A stretch of 64,000 nt of DNA from assembly GCA_963989385.1 (NCBI GenBank), contig OZ022508.1:33254166-33318165 (forward strand), read 5' to 3'. This document shows positions 33,001-40,678 of the stretch, piece after piece. Below the pieces are notes generated by a model. The model ran no database searches, was not told the DNA's origin, and saw nothing but the letters and a program-made list of their open reading frames with translations. The stretch is from Ctena decussata (Eukaryota; Mollusca; Bivalvia; Lucinida; Lucinidae). The position numbers were made by a program, and so were the translations under genes. Each line of letters opens with the position of its first letter. Positions within the stretch are counted from its first letter, which is position 1.

Positions 33001-35650
33001 TCAGGTTTTTACCATATATGGGCATGGCGGCCATGTTGGTCATGTGACCAGGACCGTTTGAACAACTTTTCGTTCCTAAGGTCCCAGTAGGCTCTATATG
33101 AAATTTGGTTACAATCGGCCCAGCGGTTTCAGAGGAGAAGTTGTTTGAAAGTGTGGACGGACGACGGACGGACGGACGGACGGACGACGGACGACGGACA
33201 ACGGAGCCTTACCATCCTATAAGCTCCCCCGGAGCCGCTGGCTCAGGTGAGCTAAAAATGTCACTGTCCGAATTTACCCGTTGTCCGAAGTTACTCGGCT
33301 CTCCCCTAATAGCTGGTGACAGTTAATGTCAAGAATGTAACAACAATGTCTGAAAAAACTCATCTCTGGCCCATTCTAGCAGCTCTATACTTAAAGCACT
33401 GCTCGCTCCTATGCTTCAGACTTTTCAATGTGTATTTATTCACAATCAATAACAAACCTTTGTATTCATTGTGAAATTTCTGTAGACCACTGTAGCACCA
33501 TAAAGAAAGGCATCCCCATCATTTGTGAGACATCCATCAACCAACTACAGAAAATAAACAGATACATGTACATGTATTTTGTAATCCAGGATGCAGGGAA
33601 GAATTAAAAATCTGTATAATGCTGTAATTTCCCATGGCCAAAATGCCTTTTCTCCAGGAGACATTTGTGAGTTTATATTACTGTATTGTGAAAATGTACA
33701 AATGCTTGTAAGTTGCAGCATATTTACATGTATGTTCAAGACTTTCGTGTTGCCAATTTTTTTGTGTGAACTTATTCCCTGTCAATATATACTTTTTTAC
33801 CATGGCTTAACTGGTGAATACAACAGATCTATGACACAAACTGTTAAAATAATTCTATAGAATTATGCAAAGACAAATCAACAAGAAGGGACACAAAACA
33901 TGCCACTACAGCTTACCCCTGCAGCATTCAATACAGCACACATGGCTTCTGCCTCCCCTTGACTCTGAACATATGGAATTCCAAGAATATCCAGAAGCTC
34001 ACAACACTGAAAAAGAAATGGTACAATTCAGAATATTACCTCTTGTTTCAACCTTCAACTCCTTTACAAACTCTGCAGATTTGAAAATCAGATAAACTGA
34101 CTGAGAATTGTTAAATTCAGCTCTTTATGATCTTGATTTTTTTTTGTATTTTTCTTACTATCATATTATTCAGTTATAAGTTGGTGATTTTGTTCCTCTC
34201 TGAAACAACCCAAAAAAATTTAGATCCATTTTATAAGACGGACCTACATTTTTGTAAAGTTGTTTTGAAAAAATAAAAAATCCATTTATAGTAGAAATTA
34301 ATGAAGACTAATTTAGATATCTGGGATCATTCTCAGACTGATTGAAGAGATGGGGAACTCTATCTTCTTGCTAAATTATTATGGTTTAAGTCAGTGCTTT
34401 ATGTTACTACAAACCATGTGAGAGAGAAAAGGAGAATTCAATTGTTGCTGTTGTAATTCTCATGACGATGTTCTCCAGTACAACTCAAAATGTTGAATTT
34501 TTGTATAAAGTGGAGCTAACACAAGAATAGTAGAAACAGGGTTTAATTTTTGCATCATTCTACTAAGAATGATTGATTTGTTTCCAAATTTCCCAATGCA
34601 AAAATTTGCTCCAATATAGCAAAAACACCTACATGTTCATCAAATAAATACCTCTCTTAGACAACTGTTAAAATTTCTGCGGCCCTGCCTGTGCTGTGGT
34701 TGTCTCCCTTGTCTCCCTGGAAACCGTGCTTGTTGTCTCTTCATCATAGCCTCCCATTTCAGTTCCGGGGCTGTCCCTTCCACCACAAACACAAGCTTAA
34801 CCCCAAGCTGGGTTAAATGTGAAATTCGGAAAAACAAGTTTCTGAAATTACCATAATGATCGTAAATATTGGGGCAAAAGTACTGAAGAAAATAGTACAG
34901 ACCCAGATCAGACTTCTCCTAAGGAGCAGTCTGATCTTGGTCTGCACTGTTTGTCATTATGTCAACTGCTATGAACTAACACACTGCAAGAAAGAAGTAT
35001 CTTTAGACACTTACAAAACTGGTAAGGATGTTTCATTACTTACCGTAATTATGGTAAGTAATGTGAGTCCTGACGTGCAAGCCACCTATGTCAAATGAAA
35101 ACACTATAACAGCTTTTGATCGTAAGCCTGCGAGAGTCCTTAAAGTTGATGGATGGATGGATGACTTGCGATTTTACGTCCTTTCCAACAGTATTTCATC
35201 ATGGCTCCGTCAGGCTGAACTCTGCTCTTGTAACATCATGGTTGACAACCTACGGAATGTGACCAAACCAAACTTGTTGGTATAAGCAGAGCTTTGAAAT
35301 ATCATAGTTTGAGGTATCGAGAGTTGACTAAGTTCATTTTAATAATAATGCGACCAGTTTTATTTCTCAACCTAAGTGTTTCTGTGATTGCAGGCTACAG
35401 TTCCACCAACCCTTGTCGCTATGTTTCTATTTTGAAACCTAAGTTTTATCCAGTTTGTTCACTACGTAAGATTAGACACAGATACAAACCTCAGAAATGG
35501 TTTAGACACAACTCCTTGCATTTGTTTGACAGACTGCGTCTCACACACCCAGATACTGAGGTCCACCGCTAGGGACTGCCCTGCCAGTGAGGAGAGGGGC
35601 CTGTGTTGTTGGACTGGTGCCAAGATCTGCCATAACTGTGTCACTCCCAT
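15165..35650 (-). CDS. GEN1: GEN1 Holliday-junction resolvase / flap endonuclease, 11 coding exons
   Basis: Spliced CDS (minus): 35650-35490, 34841-34652, 34006-33917, 33544-33458, 28282-28098, 26257-26155, 25292-25209, 22071-21935, 19971-19910, 19212-19072, 18037-15165. It totals 4,113 nt and 1,370 residues (human GEN1 about 908). Every junction is GT-AG and phases agree. XPG-family nuclease that symmetrically cuts four-way DNA junctions and flaps in late homologous recombination. Domains: XPG-N (1-~95, GVTQLW start, D30, E75), XPG-I (~118-210: GEAEAMCA with E135/E137, NDGD with D156/D158, GCDYLPKG with D209), helix-two-turn-helix (GVPGIG ~217), chromodomain (~343-410: RIVKARI, YEVEWHKP, TIEEQELF), then a long low-complexity tail. 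All active-site acids match human GEN1. The cysteine-rich insert of vertebrate and fly GEN1, expected at the exon 5/6 junction, is absent. Length excess lies in the tail. Identification is very secure; unseen microexons cannot be excluded. Confidence 0.96.
18321..18559. mobile_element. I-family palindromic MITE (GEN1 intron 10)
   Basis: Ends TGAGCCACAACGCGACGAAA and its near-complement CGCATCGTGGTTCA; internal arms CAGACTCAGATCAGCCTGGG and CCCAGACTGATCTGAGTCT. Confidence 0.75.
18711..18782. repeat. J-family palindrome (GEN1 intron 10)
   Basis: GGCAAACAATGCTGATCCAG and GATGAGGTGGCTCATAATGA fold back on GAGCCACCTCATCTGGATC. Almost perfect hairpin. Confidence 0.85.
19072..19212 (-). CDS. GEN1: GEN1 exon 10
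   Basis: 141 nt, residues 367-413. YYTTIEEQELFSQCYQEIV completes the chromodomain (human LLTIEEESLFEAAYPEIV), followed by a Lys-rich stretch (EEKKAKKSSKGRG). Acceptor TTTTCAG, donor AGAG|GTAGGT. Confidence 0.93.
19304..19370. repeat. J-family palindrome (GEN1 intron 9)
   Basis: GGCAAACAGTGTTGACC ... GATCAGACTGCTCGATGAGC ... GGCCTGCACTGTTTGCT. It lies less than 100 bp from the exon 10 acceptor. Confidence 0.85.
19910..19971 (-). CDS. GEN1: GEN1 exon 9
   Basis: 62 nt encoding RIVKARIRQGIPCYEVEWHK plus P (residues 346-366), the first half of the GEN1 chromodomain. Acceptor TTTGCAG, donor CCAG|GTAAAG. Confidence 0.93.
20145..20386 (+). mobile_element. M-family foldback MITE (GEN1 intron 8)
   Basis: ATGTGTATGGGTACACTTTT at the left, GTATCCATACATGTACACTG at the right; CTTTAAGAGTAGACCCCATT in the middle matches other copies. 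Confidence 0.7.
20481..21616 (+). mobile_element. Rolling-circle-like element, E family (GEN1 intron 8)
   Basis: Starts CAAGAAATGTTACAG after GGAAA. The core has six or so degenerate ~140-165-bp units (TGACCTTGACCTTGGG, TTATCTTTCTGTGAAGTTT). A GGACGGACGGATGGATGG tract near 21549 is followed by the 3' hairpin TGCCACCTGAAG / CTTCAGGGGCA and TAAAA. A 5' copy of the hairpin arm is not obvious in this family. Confidence 0.75.
21935..22071 (-). CDS. GEN1: GEN1 exon 8
   Basis: 137 nt, residues 301-345 plus two bases, acceptor TTTTTTCAG, donor CACAG|GTAAAT. Encodes DFALDKLEWPIEYSLEKILP and ends HLEPHR, matching the human KMEWPNHYACEKLL segment that leads into the chromodomain. Confidence 0.93.
22624..24671 (-). 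mobile_element. Rolling-circle-like element, A family (copy 3), interrupted
   Basis: Minus orientation in GEN1 intron 7. The 3' hairpin at 22624-22652 (ATACGCCCGTTTTGAAAAAA then TGGACGTAT) is followed by a GTCCGTCC tract. The 5' end at 24671 reads CAAGAGCTTCGCAAGC on the minus strand. Interrupted by a 1-kb element at 23501-24508. Confidence 0.78.
23501..24508. mobile_element. DNA transposon remnant with 26-bp terminal inverted repeats, nested
   Basis: AGTATTCCTCAAAATTATTG plus AGAATT at 23502-23527 is exactly complementary to 24482-24507. Outer bases suggest CAGTATT ends at a TA target, but the duplication is not certain. It sits within the A-family element. The interior has no transposase frame. 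Confidence 0.7.
24981..25153 (-). mobile_element. tRNA-headed SINE with Meta-like domain (GEN1 intron 7)
   Basis: Minus-oriented. The complement begins GGAGCGGCTGTAGTGTAGTG (A box) with GGTCGCAAGATCTATCCCC (B-box region), and then the conserved body TCCATATGACC.TATTGTTGG and GACGTTAAACCCGAGTTCAC. A second copy is at 62770-62901. Similarity to molluscan Meta-type SINEs is from memory. Confidence 0.75.
25209..25292 (-). CDS. GEN1: GEN1 exon 7
   Basis: 84 nt, residues 273-300, acceptor ATTGCAG, donor CAG|GTAATT. Encodes VIKEFLVSKDKCPSIIPGW then KRPIISQLQ, matching human VIQEFLLNKDK. Confidence 0.92.
25424..25492. repeat. J-family palindrome (GEN1 intron 7)
   Basis: GGCAAACAGTGTAGATCTAG ... GCAGCTCAGTATGAGCTGC ... 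ACATCTACAGTGTTTGC. It is followed by a partial repeat of its right end (GATCTACAGTGTTTGC). Confidence 0.85.
25873..26110 (+). mobile_element. tRNA-related SINE, second 'GCACCGTGGTC' family copy
   Basis: GAGAGGTGCCATGGTCAAAA, TCTGTCAACCAAGCAGCAAA, GGAGAGGGATGTGCTCCATC and CCACTGCCCCCATGGCC align with 13635-13905. It lies just downstream of exon 6 in GEN1 intron 6. Confidence 0.65.
26155..26257 (-). CDS. GEN1: GEN1 exon 6
   Basis: 103 nt, residues 238-272, acceptor AATTTGTAG, donor AAAAG|GTAATA. Encodes RLKEWRRLSEAECLDQV then RRKAIAVPDFPQEK, resembling fly RRKALLSPDFPNEE and the human segment just after the cysteine cluster. Confidence 0.9.
26283..27835 (+). mobile_element. M-family MITE, split by a rolling-circle-like insertion
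   Basis: The left half 26283-26466 (TTTGGGTACATTTTCTGGGA ... CAAGATACCTCCCTT) and right half 27797-27835 (TGGCAGAAAAGCATGGGGGT, ATACCCTCACACCTTT) together make one standard M element; the F-family element lies between them. Located in GEN1 intron 5. Confidence 0.7.
26467..27796 (+). mobile_element. Rolling-circle-like element, F family (GEN1 intron 5), nested
   Basis: 5' CAAGAATTCCGCGGAATGC, then CTATGTCGCACCTGCC. The core has about six ~165-bp units (ACCAGGTTTGATGA..GTAGGT, ATCATAGATTGAGA). ACGG-type tract at 27710-27750, then CTATATCGCACCTTGC and the hairpin arm CCAGGTGCGAC with AAAAA. The 5' arm copy matches the 3' hairpin of this family only. Confidence 0.8.
28098..28282 (-). CDS. GEN1: GEN1 exon 5
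   Basis: Residues 177-237 plus two bases, acceptor TTCTTGTAG, donor AAAAG|GTAAAT. Encodes DPHVESYRMSDIE, LLLGCDYLPKGVPGIG (Asp209; helix-two-turn-helix) and ends LRGRNVLKR. Human GEN1 continues here into the cysteine-rich region; this model does not. Confidence 0.93.
28307..28606. mobile_element. hAT-like MITE (CAGTGTTCTCCCC termini), GEN1 intron 4
   Basis: CAGTGTTCTCCCCAGAAATT at the left and TCTGGGGAGATCCCTG at the right. Inner arms GGCATGTTGCTTGTAGC / GCAAGCGACATGCC. It starts 24 bases upstream of the exon 5 acceptor. Second copy at 37128-37426. Confidence 0.75.
28666..30670 (+). mobile_element. Rolling-circle-like element, B family (GEN1 intron 4)
   Basis: 5' CAAGAGGGCCATGGTGGCCC, then TCGCTCACCTGAGCA. 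The core has about 12 tandem units of ~145 bp (TTTGACCTAGTGACCTAG, ACATTCTGACAAAGTTTCAT, GGATCAAAACTGTG). Tract GACGGACGGACGTCCGGACG, then hairpin CTGAGCACTTCGTGCTCAG and GCGAGCTAAAAA. Inserted in an (AAAT)n run. Its many open frames on both strands are repeat translations. Confidence 0.82.
30738..30998 (+). mobile_element. M-family foldback MITE (GEN1 intron 4)
   Basis: TTAAGGTGAATAGGAACACT at the left; AAAATGGCCAACAAACATGG and GGTGCATCCATACAT at the right. Confidence 0.7.
31183..31250. repeat. J-family palindrome (GEN1 intron 4)
   Basis: ACAAACAGTGAAAATCCAGA ... CGGCTCATAATGAGCC ... CAGGATTTCACTGTTTGG. Confidence 0.82.
31298..33256 (+). mobile_element. Rolling-circle-like element, C-type core (GEN1 intron 4)
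   Basis: Same termini as the B family (CAAGAGGGCCATGAGGCCC, TCGCTCACCTGAAC ... GGCTCAGGTGAGCTAAAAA) but an unrelated core of four ~443-bp units (CTTGTACTCATAAATCTTCA near 31421, 31850, 32293, 32738). GGACGGACGACGG-type tract at 33155-33200. Confidence 0.82.
33458..33544 (-). CDS. GEN1: GEN1 exon 4
   Basis: Residues 148-176, acceptor TTCTGTAG, donor AAG|GTTTGT. Encodes LVDGCLTNDGDAFLYGA and VVYRNFTMNTK; Asp156 and Asp158 are catalytic metal ligands. Confidence 0.93.
33917..34006 (-). CDS. GEN1: GEN1 exon 3
   Basis: Residues 118-147 (30 codons), acceptor TTTTTCAG, donor GGG|GTAAGC. Encodes CCELLDILGIPYVQ and GEAEAMCAVLNAAG; Glu135 and Glu137 are the metal-binding acids of XPG-I. It is too short to show as a stand-alone frame and was found by splice-site reading. 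Confidence 0.93.
34188..34272. repeat. K-family palindromic MITE (GEN1 intron 2)
   Basis: ACAACCCAAAAAAATTTAGA ... TCCATTTTATAAGACGGACC ... TACATTTTTGTAAAGTTGTT; degraded palindrome. Confidence 0.5.
34652..34841 (-). CDS. GEN1: GEN1 exon 2
   Basis: Residues 54-117, acceptor TTTCAG, donor GAG|GTATTT. Encodes RNLFFRISHLTQLGVKLVFV and the E75 region (VVEGTAPELKW), completing XPG-N. A short basic linker rich in Arg/Gln (GRQGRQPQHRQGRR) precedes SCLRE. Confidence 0.93.
34894..34957. repeat. J-family palindrome (GEN1 intron 1)
   Basis: TACAGACCCAGATCAGACTT / GCAGTCTGATCTTGGTCTGC with CTCCTAAGGAG at the centre; ends CACTGTTTGTC. Confidence 0.75.
35142..35215 (-). mobile_element. SINE tail fragment (GEN1 intron 1)
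   Basis: GATGGATGGATGGATGACTT then GATTTTACGTCCTTTCCAAC matches the tail end of the SINE at 5906-6106; the tRNA head is missing (5' truncation). Confidence 0.55.
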
Positions 35651-35681
35651 TTCTCAACTCTATAACAATATAACTGATACG
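35490..35681 (-). CDS. GEN1: GEN1 exon 1 (start codon; UTR 35651-35681)
   Basis: ATG at 35650 opens MGVTQLWQILAPV, the invariant GEN1 N-terminus, whose Gly2 threads into the active site in this family. It encodes residues 1-53 plus two bases; donor CTGAG|GTTTGT. Upstream, TTTTTCAG ending at 35682 is a good acceptor 31 bases before the ATG, so a separate non-coding first exon is likely. Confidence 0.93.
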
Positions 35682-35705
35682 CTGAAAAATTATCATCATA
35701 TTAAA

Positions 35706-35900
35706 TAAATGGGTACACCTCCATGATATTATTTTTTTGCAATTTTTAGAAAGGGGAACTACTTTTGTGACTTCTTTTTGCTTCCCTGGAGGACAAAGCC
35801 CTTCCAAAGGGGGTCTACTCTAAAAAAAAAAAGAATTTGCTCCTAGAGCAAATTCTTTTCTTTAAGAGTTGACTCCCATTCAGACAGGAGGTAAAAATCA
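35706..35900 (-). mobile_element. M-family MITE just upstream of the GEN1 start
   Basis: AAATGGGTACACCTCCATGA ... AAAAGAATTTGCTCCTAGAG ... TTAAGAGTTGACTCCCATTC. It lies only about 25 bases beyond the putative 5' UTR acceptor of GEN1, so it is probably in a 5' UTR intron rather than a promoter. Confidence 0.6.
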
Positions 35901-36059
35901 AAGGTACAGAGTTTTTTTCCCCAGAAAAAGCACCGATAAGTTGGGATAAAGTTGATAAACTGATTGTGAATCAGTCGTTTCACTTCATCAGCTGTATTCA
36001 GAAGTAGCCCTCTCCCTGAAAGTCTGTAGCTGTTCTCTTCCATCTGTTTTGATAAAAGA

Positions 36060-36290
36060 GCAGCAACACAACAAAATCAACAAAGTGGCATGTGCACCCA
36101 GCAAAGCCTCAGATCAGCTGGGCATCCACCCAGTATGATCAGTCTTCATTGTGCAAGGTAGCTAAGAGCCTAAGCTACTTCCATGGCGACAGTGAAAACT
36201 CTGAATAGACGAGGCAGATGCCCAGGCTGATCTGAGTCTTTGCTGGACACACATGCCACTTTGTTGGTTTTATCCTGTCGCAGCTCACAT
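36060..36290. mobile_element. I-family palindromic MITE
   Basis: CAACACAACAAAATCAACAA AGTGG at the left and CCACTTTGTTGGTTTTATCC TGTCG at the right; internal CTCAGATCAGCTGGGCA arms. Confidence 0.7.
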
Positions 36291-36954
36291 GTATGAAAGT
36301 TTCCATATTGTTCTCTGACATTACCAAATATGATGTATTTTAGTGATCTAGGTTGACAGAACTGTATCCAATCTATCATCTATTTTCTATTCTATTCTAT
36401 CTCATAACCATGCAATCTCTTTCCACTTAGTCCTGTTTTCAACTGCTCAAGTTGTTCTGGCAAGTCCATCCTTTGCCATTCTTTAATATTGTTTAATATT
36501 GTCCTCCAACCTTTTCTTCTGTCTAGGCCTTCTTTTTTCCTTTCACAGTGCCCTGCAGAATTGCCTTAGCTAAACCAGAAGACCTTAATTGGGATGCGGC
36601 TAAATCACCTTAGTTTTCATTTCTTGACCATGATCAGGGGTATGTCATGCTCCCCAATGGCTGTTTGGACCTCATTAGTTACTTGGTTCTAGCATGAGAT
36701 TTTTTTACATTATGTTCAAGAAACAAAAACTCATCTATCATCATGCTAAATATAAATAAGCCCATCATCCCAGTTAAGAACTATGAGCCTTTAAATAAGC
36801 CTTTAAAAACTTCAGCATCAAACTTGACCCAAAAAGGTTCTACATGTATACAGTATTAATCCTAATAAACACCCCTGCCTCTTTTCTAAAAATAATGTTA
36901 TATTAACTTGCATGAATTTGTGTTTGCTTCATTGGATGATGTAGCTCTTTGGCC
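36291..36954. other. Intergenic, nothing recognised
   Basis: AT-rich sequence with T/C-rich stretches around 36360-36560. No repeat family above and no splice-supported coding segment was found. Confidence 0.35.
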
Positions 36955-37070
36955 TAGGGTCTACTCATAAAGGAAAGAATTTGCTCCTAAAGGAGCATTC
37001 TTTTCTCCTAAAGGAGCAAATTCTTTCCTTTAAGGGTTGACCCCTACTGAAAAGGGAGGCAGAACTAGTA
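36955..37070. repeat. M-family core palindrome, triplicated arms
   Basis: AAAGGAAAGAATTTGCTCCT, AAAGGAGCATTCTTTTCTCC and AAAGGAGCAAATTCTTTCCT occur in succession, giving alternative hairpins. Confidence 0.65.
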
Positions 37071-37127
37071 GATTGCTTCCCCTGTAAGTATACCGTTTCA
37101 CTTTATACTGTTTATTAGAAGCATTTG

Positions 37128-37426
37128 CTGTGTTCTCCCCAGAAATTTCAGAAGGCATGTTGCTTTTAACATAAAAATCAAATTTTGATATGTTGATCAA
37201 TTTTTAAAATCCTTAATATAGCAATATTTTGTCAAAATTAGACTAAAGTTGCCTTATAAATGATTTATTGATGATCCTTAATGCATTTAAAACAACTTCA
37301 CTGGCTTAGAAATGAAATTATAGAATTTTAATAAAGTTTCATCGGAAATTAAGGCATATTGAAGAGGTAATTTGAAGAGGAAGGCATGTTGCAAGCGACA
37401 TGCCTTAATAGTCTGGGGAGAACACT
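37128..37426. mobile_element. hAT-like MITE, second copy
   Basis: TGTGTTCTCCCCAGAAATTT to GTCTGGGGAGAACACTG; inner arms as in 28307-28606. Flanking ATTTG at 37123-37127 and 37427-37431 is a possible 5-bp target duplication. Confidence 0.75.
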
Positions 37427-37677
37427 GATTTGGCAGTGGTTGATTTACTACAGTTTAGGCTCTAAATAACGCCCCCTTTCTTAAAATGCAATGACCCTGG
37501 GGCATTTAATAGGATTAATATGGTAAGTCTGTGACCTGAACCACTACCAAGGTCACTCCCAGGGGTGGGAAAGTTACTAAATAAAAGTTAAAAATCATGT
37601 CATATATGAGCTGCGACACGATAAAACCGACAAAATGGCACATGTGCCCAGCGATCAGAGTCTTCGCTGTCCGCATG

Positions 37678-40600
37678 TAGTGTTTCCCCCAGAAATGAAA
37701 AAGGGCATGGTAAATTTTCTCAGAAAAGGGCACTTTAGCGCGTGAATTTTCACAAAAAGGGCACTGTATATGCTTTCATTCAAAGACCCTTGTTTTAATG
37801 GACATTAGCTGACAGAGATTAATACTGCTAATAAAGCATTAAAACATATCATTCTTTTCTTATTTATCGCTGCAGTAGCATCTTTATCGTGAAATGCAGT
37901 AAACATAATTACATTAATTGATTAAGCAAATAGAGCCTGGATATAACTAAGCAAATAGAGCCTGCATATGATGATAAAACATAAAAAAAACAAGAGCTGT
38001 CGCCTGACAGCATAGCTCGCCTGAATAGGTGCTTGCCCATCACACAGTCACTATGGTGGTGTGGACTGCTATGCATAAAACTTCAGGCAAGCATGTCCAT
38101 AATCACAACACATTTATAAACAAAAGCTATCTCAGAAATGTCTTAAAATAAAATTAAAATAAGAAAAAAATTACATGAAATTTCAAAGTTCATGAGCTTG
38201 AGGTCAAAGAACTAAGGGGGTAGGGGGAGGAGTGGGGTAGCGGTGGGGGAGGGGGAGGCTGGGATGTATCAAACCTTGAACCATTATCTAACATCAGTCC
38301 AAGTACATGTTTAGTATCAACTGAGTCCATTGTGGCACTGTGAAATTATGTCTTCATAAATATAAAACTTTAACCCAAATTCAAAGTCAATAACCTTGAC
38401 TTCAAGGTCATCCAGTGAGGTAAGTATATAGTGTTTTGTAAAAACTCAAAAAAGTGTCTAACATCAGTTCAAGTGTAAATTAAGTCTCTGCCAAGCATTA
38501 TGAATCAGTATGCAATTAGAAAACTTTAATAAAGACCGATTTCCTAAGTCCCTGACCTTGACATAAAGGTCACTGAGCGGGGCTGGGGTAGTACTGTGTA
38601 AAACTTTGGACCAATATCTAACTAAAGTGCAAATATAAAAAGAATTCATCTATGGGTTCATGAGATATGTGTCTTTAAAAAACTTTAACCAAAACATTGA
38701 AAGAATAAAAAGATAATTTTCTAAGTCCATGACATTGACATCAAGGTCACTGAGGGGGGTGGGGGTAGTACCCTGGAAAAACTTTGGACCAATATCTAAC
38801 TACAGTACAAGTATCAAAGGAATCCATCCATGGGTTAAGGAGATATTGGGCTTTATAAAACTTTAACCAAAACATCCAGTTCAAAAAACTCCCAATTTTC
38901 AAAGTCCATGACCTTGACATCAAGGTCATGGAGTGGGGTGGGGGTGGTACCCTGTTAAACTTTGGACCAATATCTAACTACAGTGCAAGTATCAAAAGAA
39001 TCCATCCATGGGTTAAGGAGATATAGGTCTTTAAAAACTTTAACCAAAACATCCAATCCGGACGCCGACGCGGACGCTGACGCCGACGCCAAAGCCAGGG
39101 TGACAACAATAGCTCTTCCTGAACTTTCGTTCAGGCGAGCTAAAAATTGCATCTGCTCTGTATTTTTTTTTTTTTTTTTTGTGTGTCAAGCTTCTCTTTT
39201 TTTTCTTCTAAATATCAAGAAACATAAATAGCCTAAAACATTTCAACATCCTAATTATTATTACAAGTTATATTTTGTTACATGTATTTATCATTATTGT
39301 TCTTTTTTTATCTTTATTTATTTATAATTCTTACTGACCAGGATTATCATTAGGTCTGTATTTGAAAAAAATATCTGGCACAGAATTGCCTCCCTTTAAT
39401 TTCTATTCATATCTGTTTCAGTTAGCTCTGTTCATCTTCTTCACTCAAGTGAGTTTTGTTTAAGGGTACTCAGATGTTGAATACTATTAAAAATATATAT
39501 AACCATTTTCAAATTCTATTTTGGACAAAAAAATCGGCATATACAAGACAGAAATATCAAACTTGCATAATATGCGTAATTATTTTTACACCAGAATTTA
39601 TCAAACGTCTCGAATGTAACTCATATATAAAACGCATATCGGTAAAAAAGCTTTACGGGGTGAGCAACAAGTGAAGACAATGATCAGCCTGCACATCTGT
39701 GGGACAAATCAGTTTCCCAAATACAGTCCATGAATCCAAAGGAATCTAAAAAAAGACTTCTAGAAAAATATTAAAGGTAGGTTCCTGTTCTTTGGAATGC
39801 ATCATAATTTTGATGATCTTTCATCCAAGTTGTTGGAAAGCACTTATAAAAGGGAATGAATAAGTTTCACTAAAAAGTTTAAATCAAAAAAATATTAGAA
39901 AAGTTGTTTTGCAAGGGATTTCCTAACTCTGCTTCGCACACCAGTTAGCGCTATTTTAAGTTCGCGCCAAAAATAGATAACGCAGCTGAGGTCATGTTGC
40001 ATTGCATTTTGGGATAGTTTTAACCCACCCACCATGCCAGGACCTCTAGGAGAGCTCACGACAAGGGAAAATTGACCTTTGGAGAATGGCATCAGAAATC
40101 GCGCACTTATAGACATAATAAACATAGTTATTTTTAGAACTGGAATTCCGACGAAAGAAAATAAATCAAAAGGGAAAACGACTATTTTCTTCAACATCTG
40201 ACGAGTTTCTCAGTAGCTACAAATTCAGAAAAATAAGAGAATTCAATACTGCTCTGAAAAAGACGAAATTATTTTGTCGACATGATTGTTATCGCTAGTA
40301 CAGGAACCTACCTTTAAAACAAAAAAACGTAATGGACATGTTGATTTGTGTAACTGTGAAACATGGCTATTGGCTCCTTTTCTTTCAACAAGCCTCACTT
40401 TGATCTTTCCGGTAACCGATATTCTGCAGATCTGTCAGGTATTTTCACGGATCAGTTAGTTTATTAGCGAGTGGACCATAACAGGATTAATGCCAACAGT
40501 TGTGTTTACATACGGTGTCAAAACAATTGAGGCAATGAACTGTGAATACACATGTGTATCTCCTTATTGGCAGGTGAAGTTTAGAGCGAAAAGGGCATGG

Positions 40601-40678
40601 CGCTGGAAAAAAGGGCATGGCGCTGGGGAAAAGGGGCATGGCGCGGCGCCATGCTAAAAGGGGCTAGGGGAAACACTA
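37678..40678. mobile_element. 3.0-kb non-autonomous DNA transposon, TAGTGTTTCCCC termini
   Basis: Ends TAGTGTTTCCCCCAGAAAT (left) and CTAGGGGAAACACTA (right) sit between perfect GCATG duplications (37673-37677, 40679-40683); the empty site is predicted by other I copies. Subterminal AAAGGGCA(TGG) repeats occur at both ends. No transposase-like frame found; the 303-base frame at 39895-40197 is not recognised. A D-family element lies within. The terminus resembles the hAT-like MITEs, but a 5-bp duplication is atypical for hAT. Confidence 0.78.
37991..39146 (+). mobile_element. Rolling-circle-like element, D family, nested
   Basis: 5' CAAGAGCTGTCGCCTGACAG, then ATAGCTCGCCTGAA. The core has ~178-bp units (GGACCAATATCTAACT at 38608, 38786, 38964). 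A GACGCC-type tract at 39058-39092 replaces ACGG. 3' ATAGCTCTTCCTGAACTTTC GTTCAGGCGAGC and TAAAA. Confidence 0.8.

Larger units (their letters stand above)
31133..33308. mobile_element. DNA transposon with 44-bp terminal inverted repeats, hosting two insertions
   Basis: The left end TAGGGGAGAGTCGGGTAACT (31133) and the right end, whose complement is TAGGGGAGAGCCGAGTAACT (from 33308), stay matched through GGGTAAATTCGGACA. A TA target duplication is plausible. A J palindrome (31183-31250) and the C-family element (31298-33256) fill nearly all of its interior, so the original element was small (about 220 bp). Confidence 0.75.

Noticed and set aside
39895..40197. 100-residue frame inside the 3-kb transposon as a transposase remnant
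   Set aside because: No DDE-type or zinc-finger pattern recognised; too short to support.
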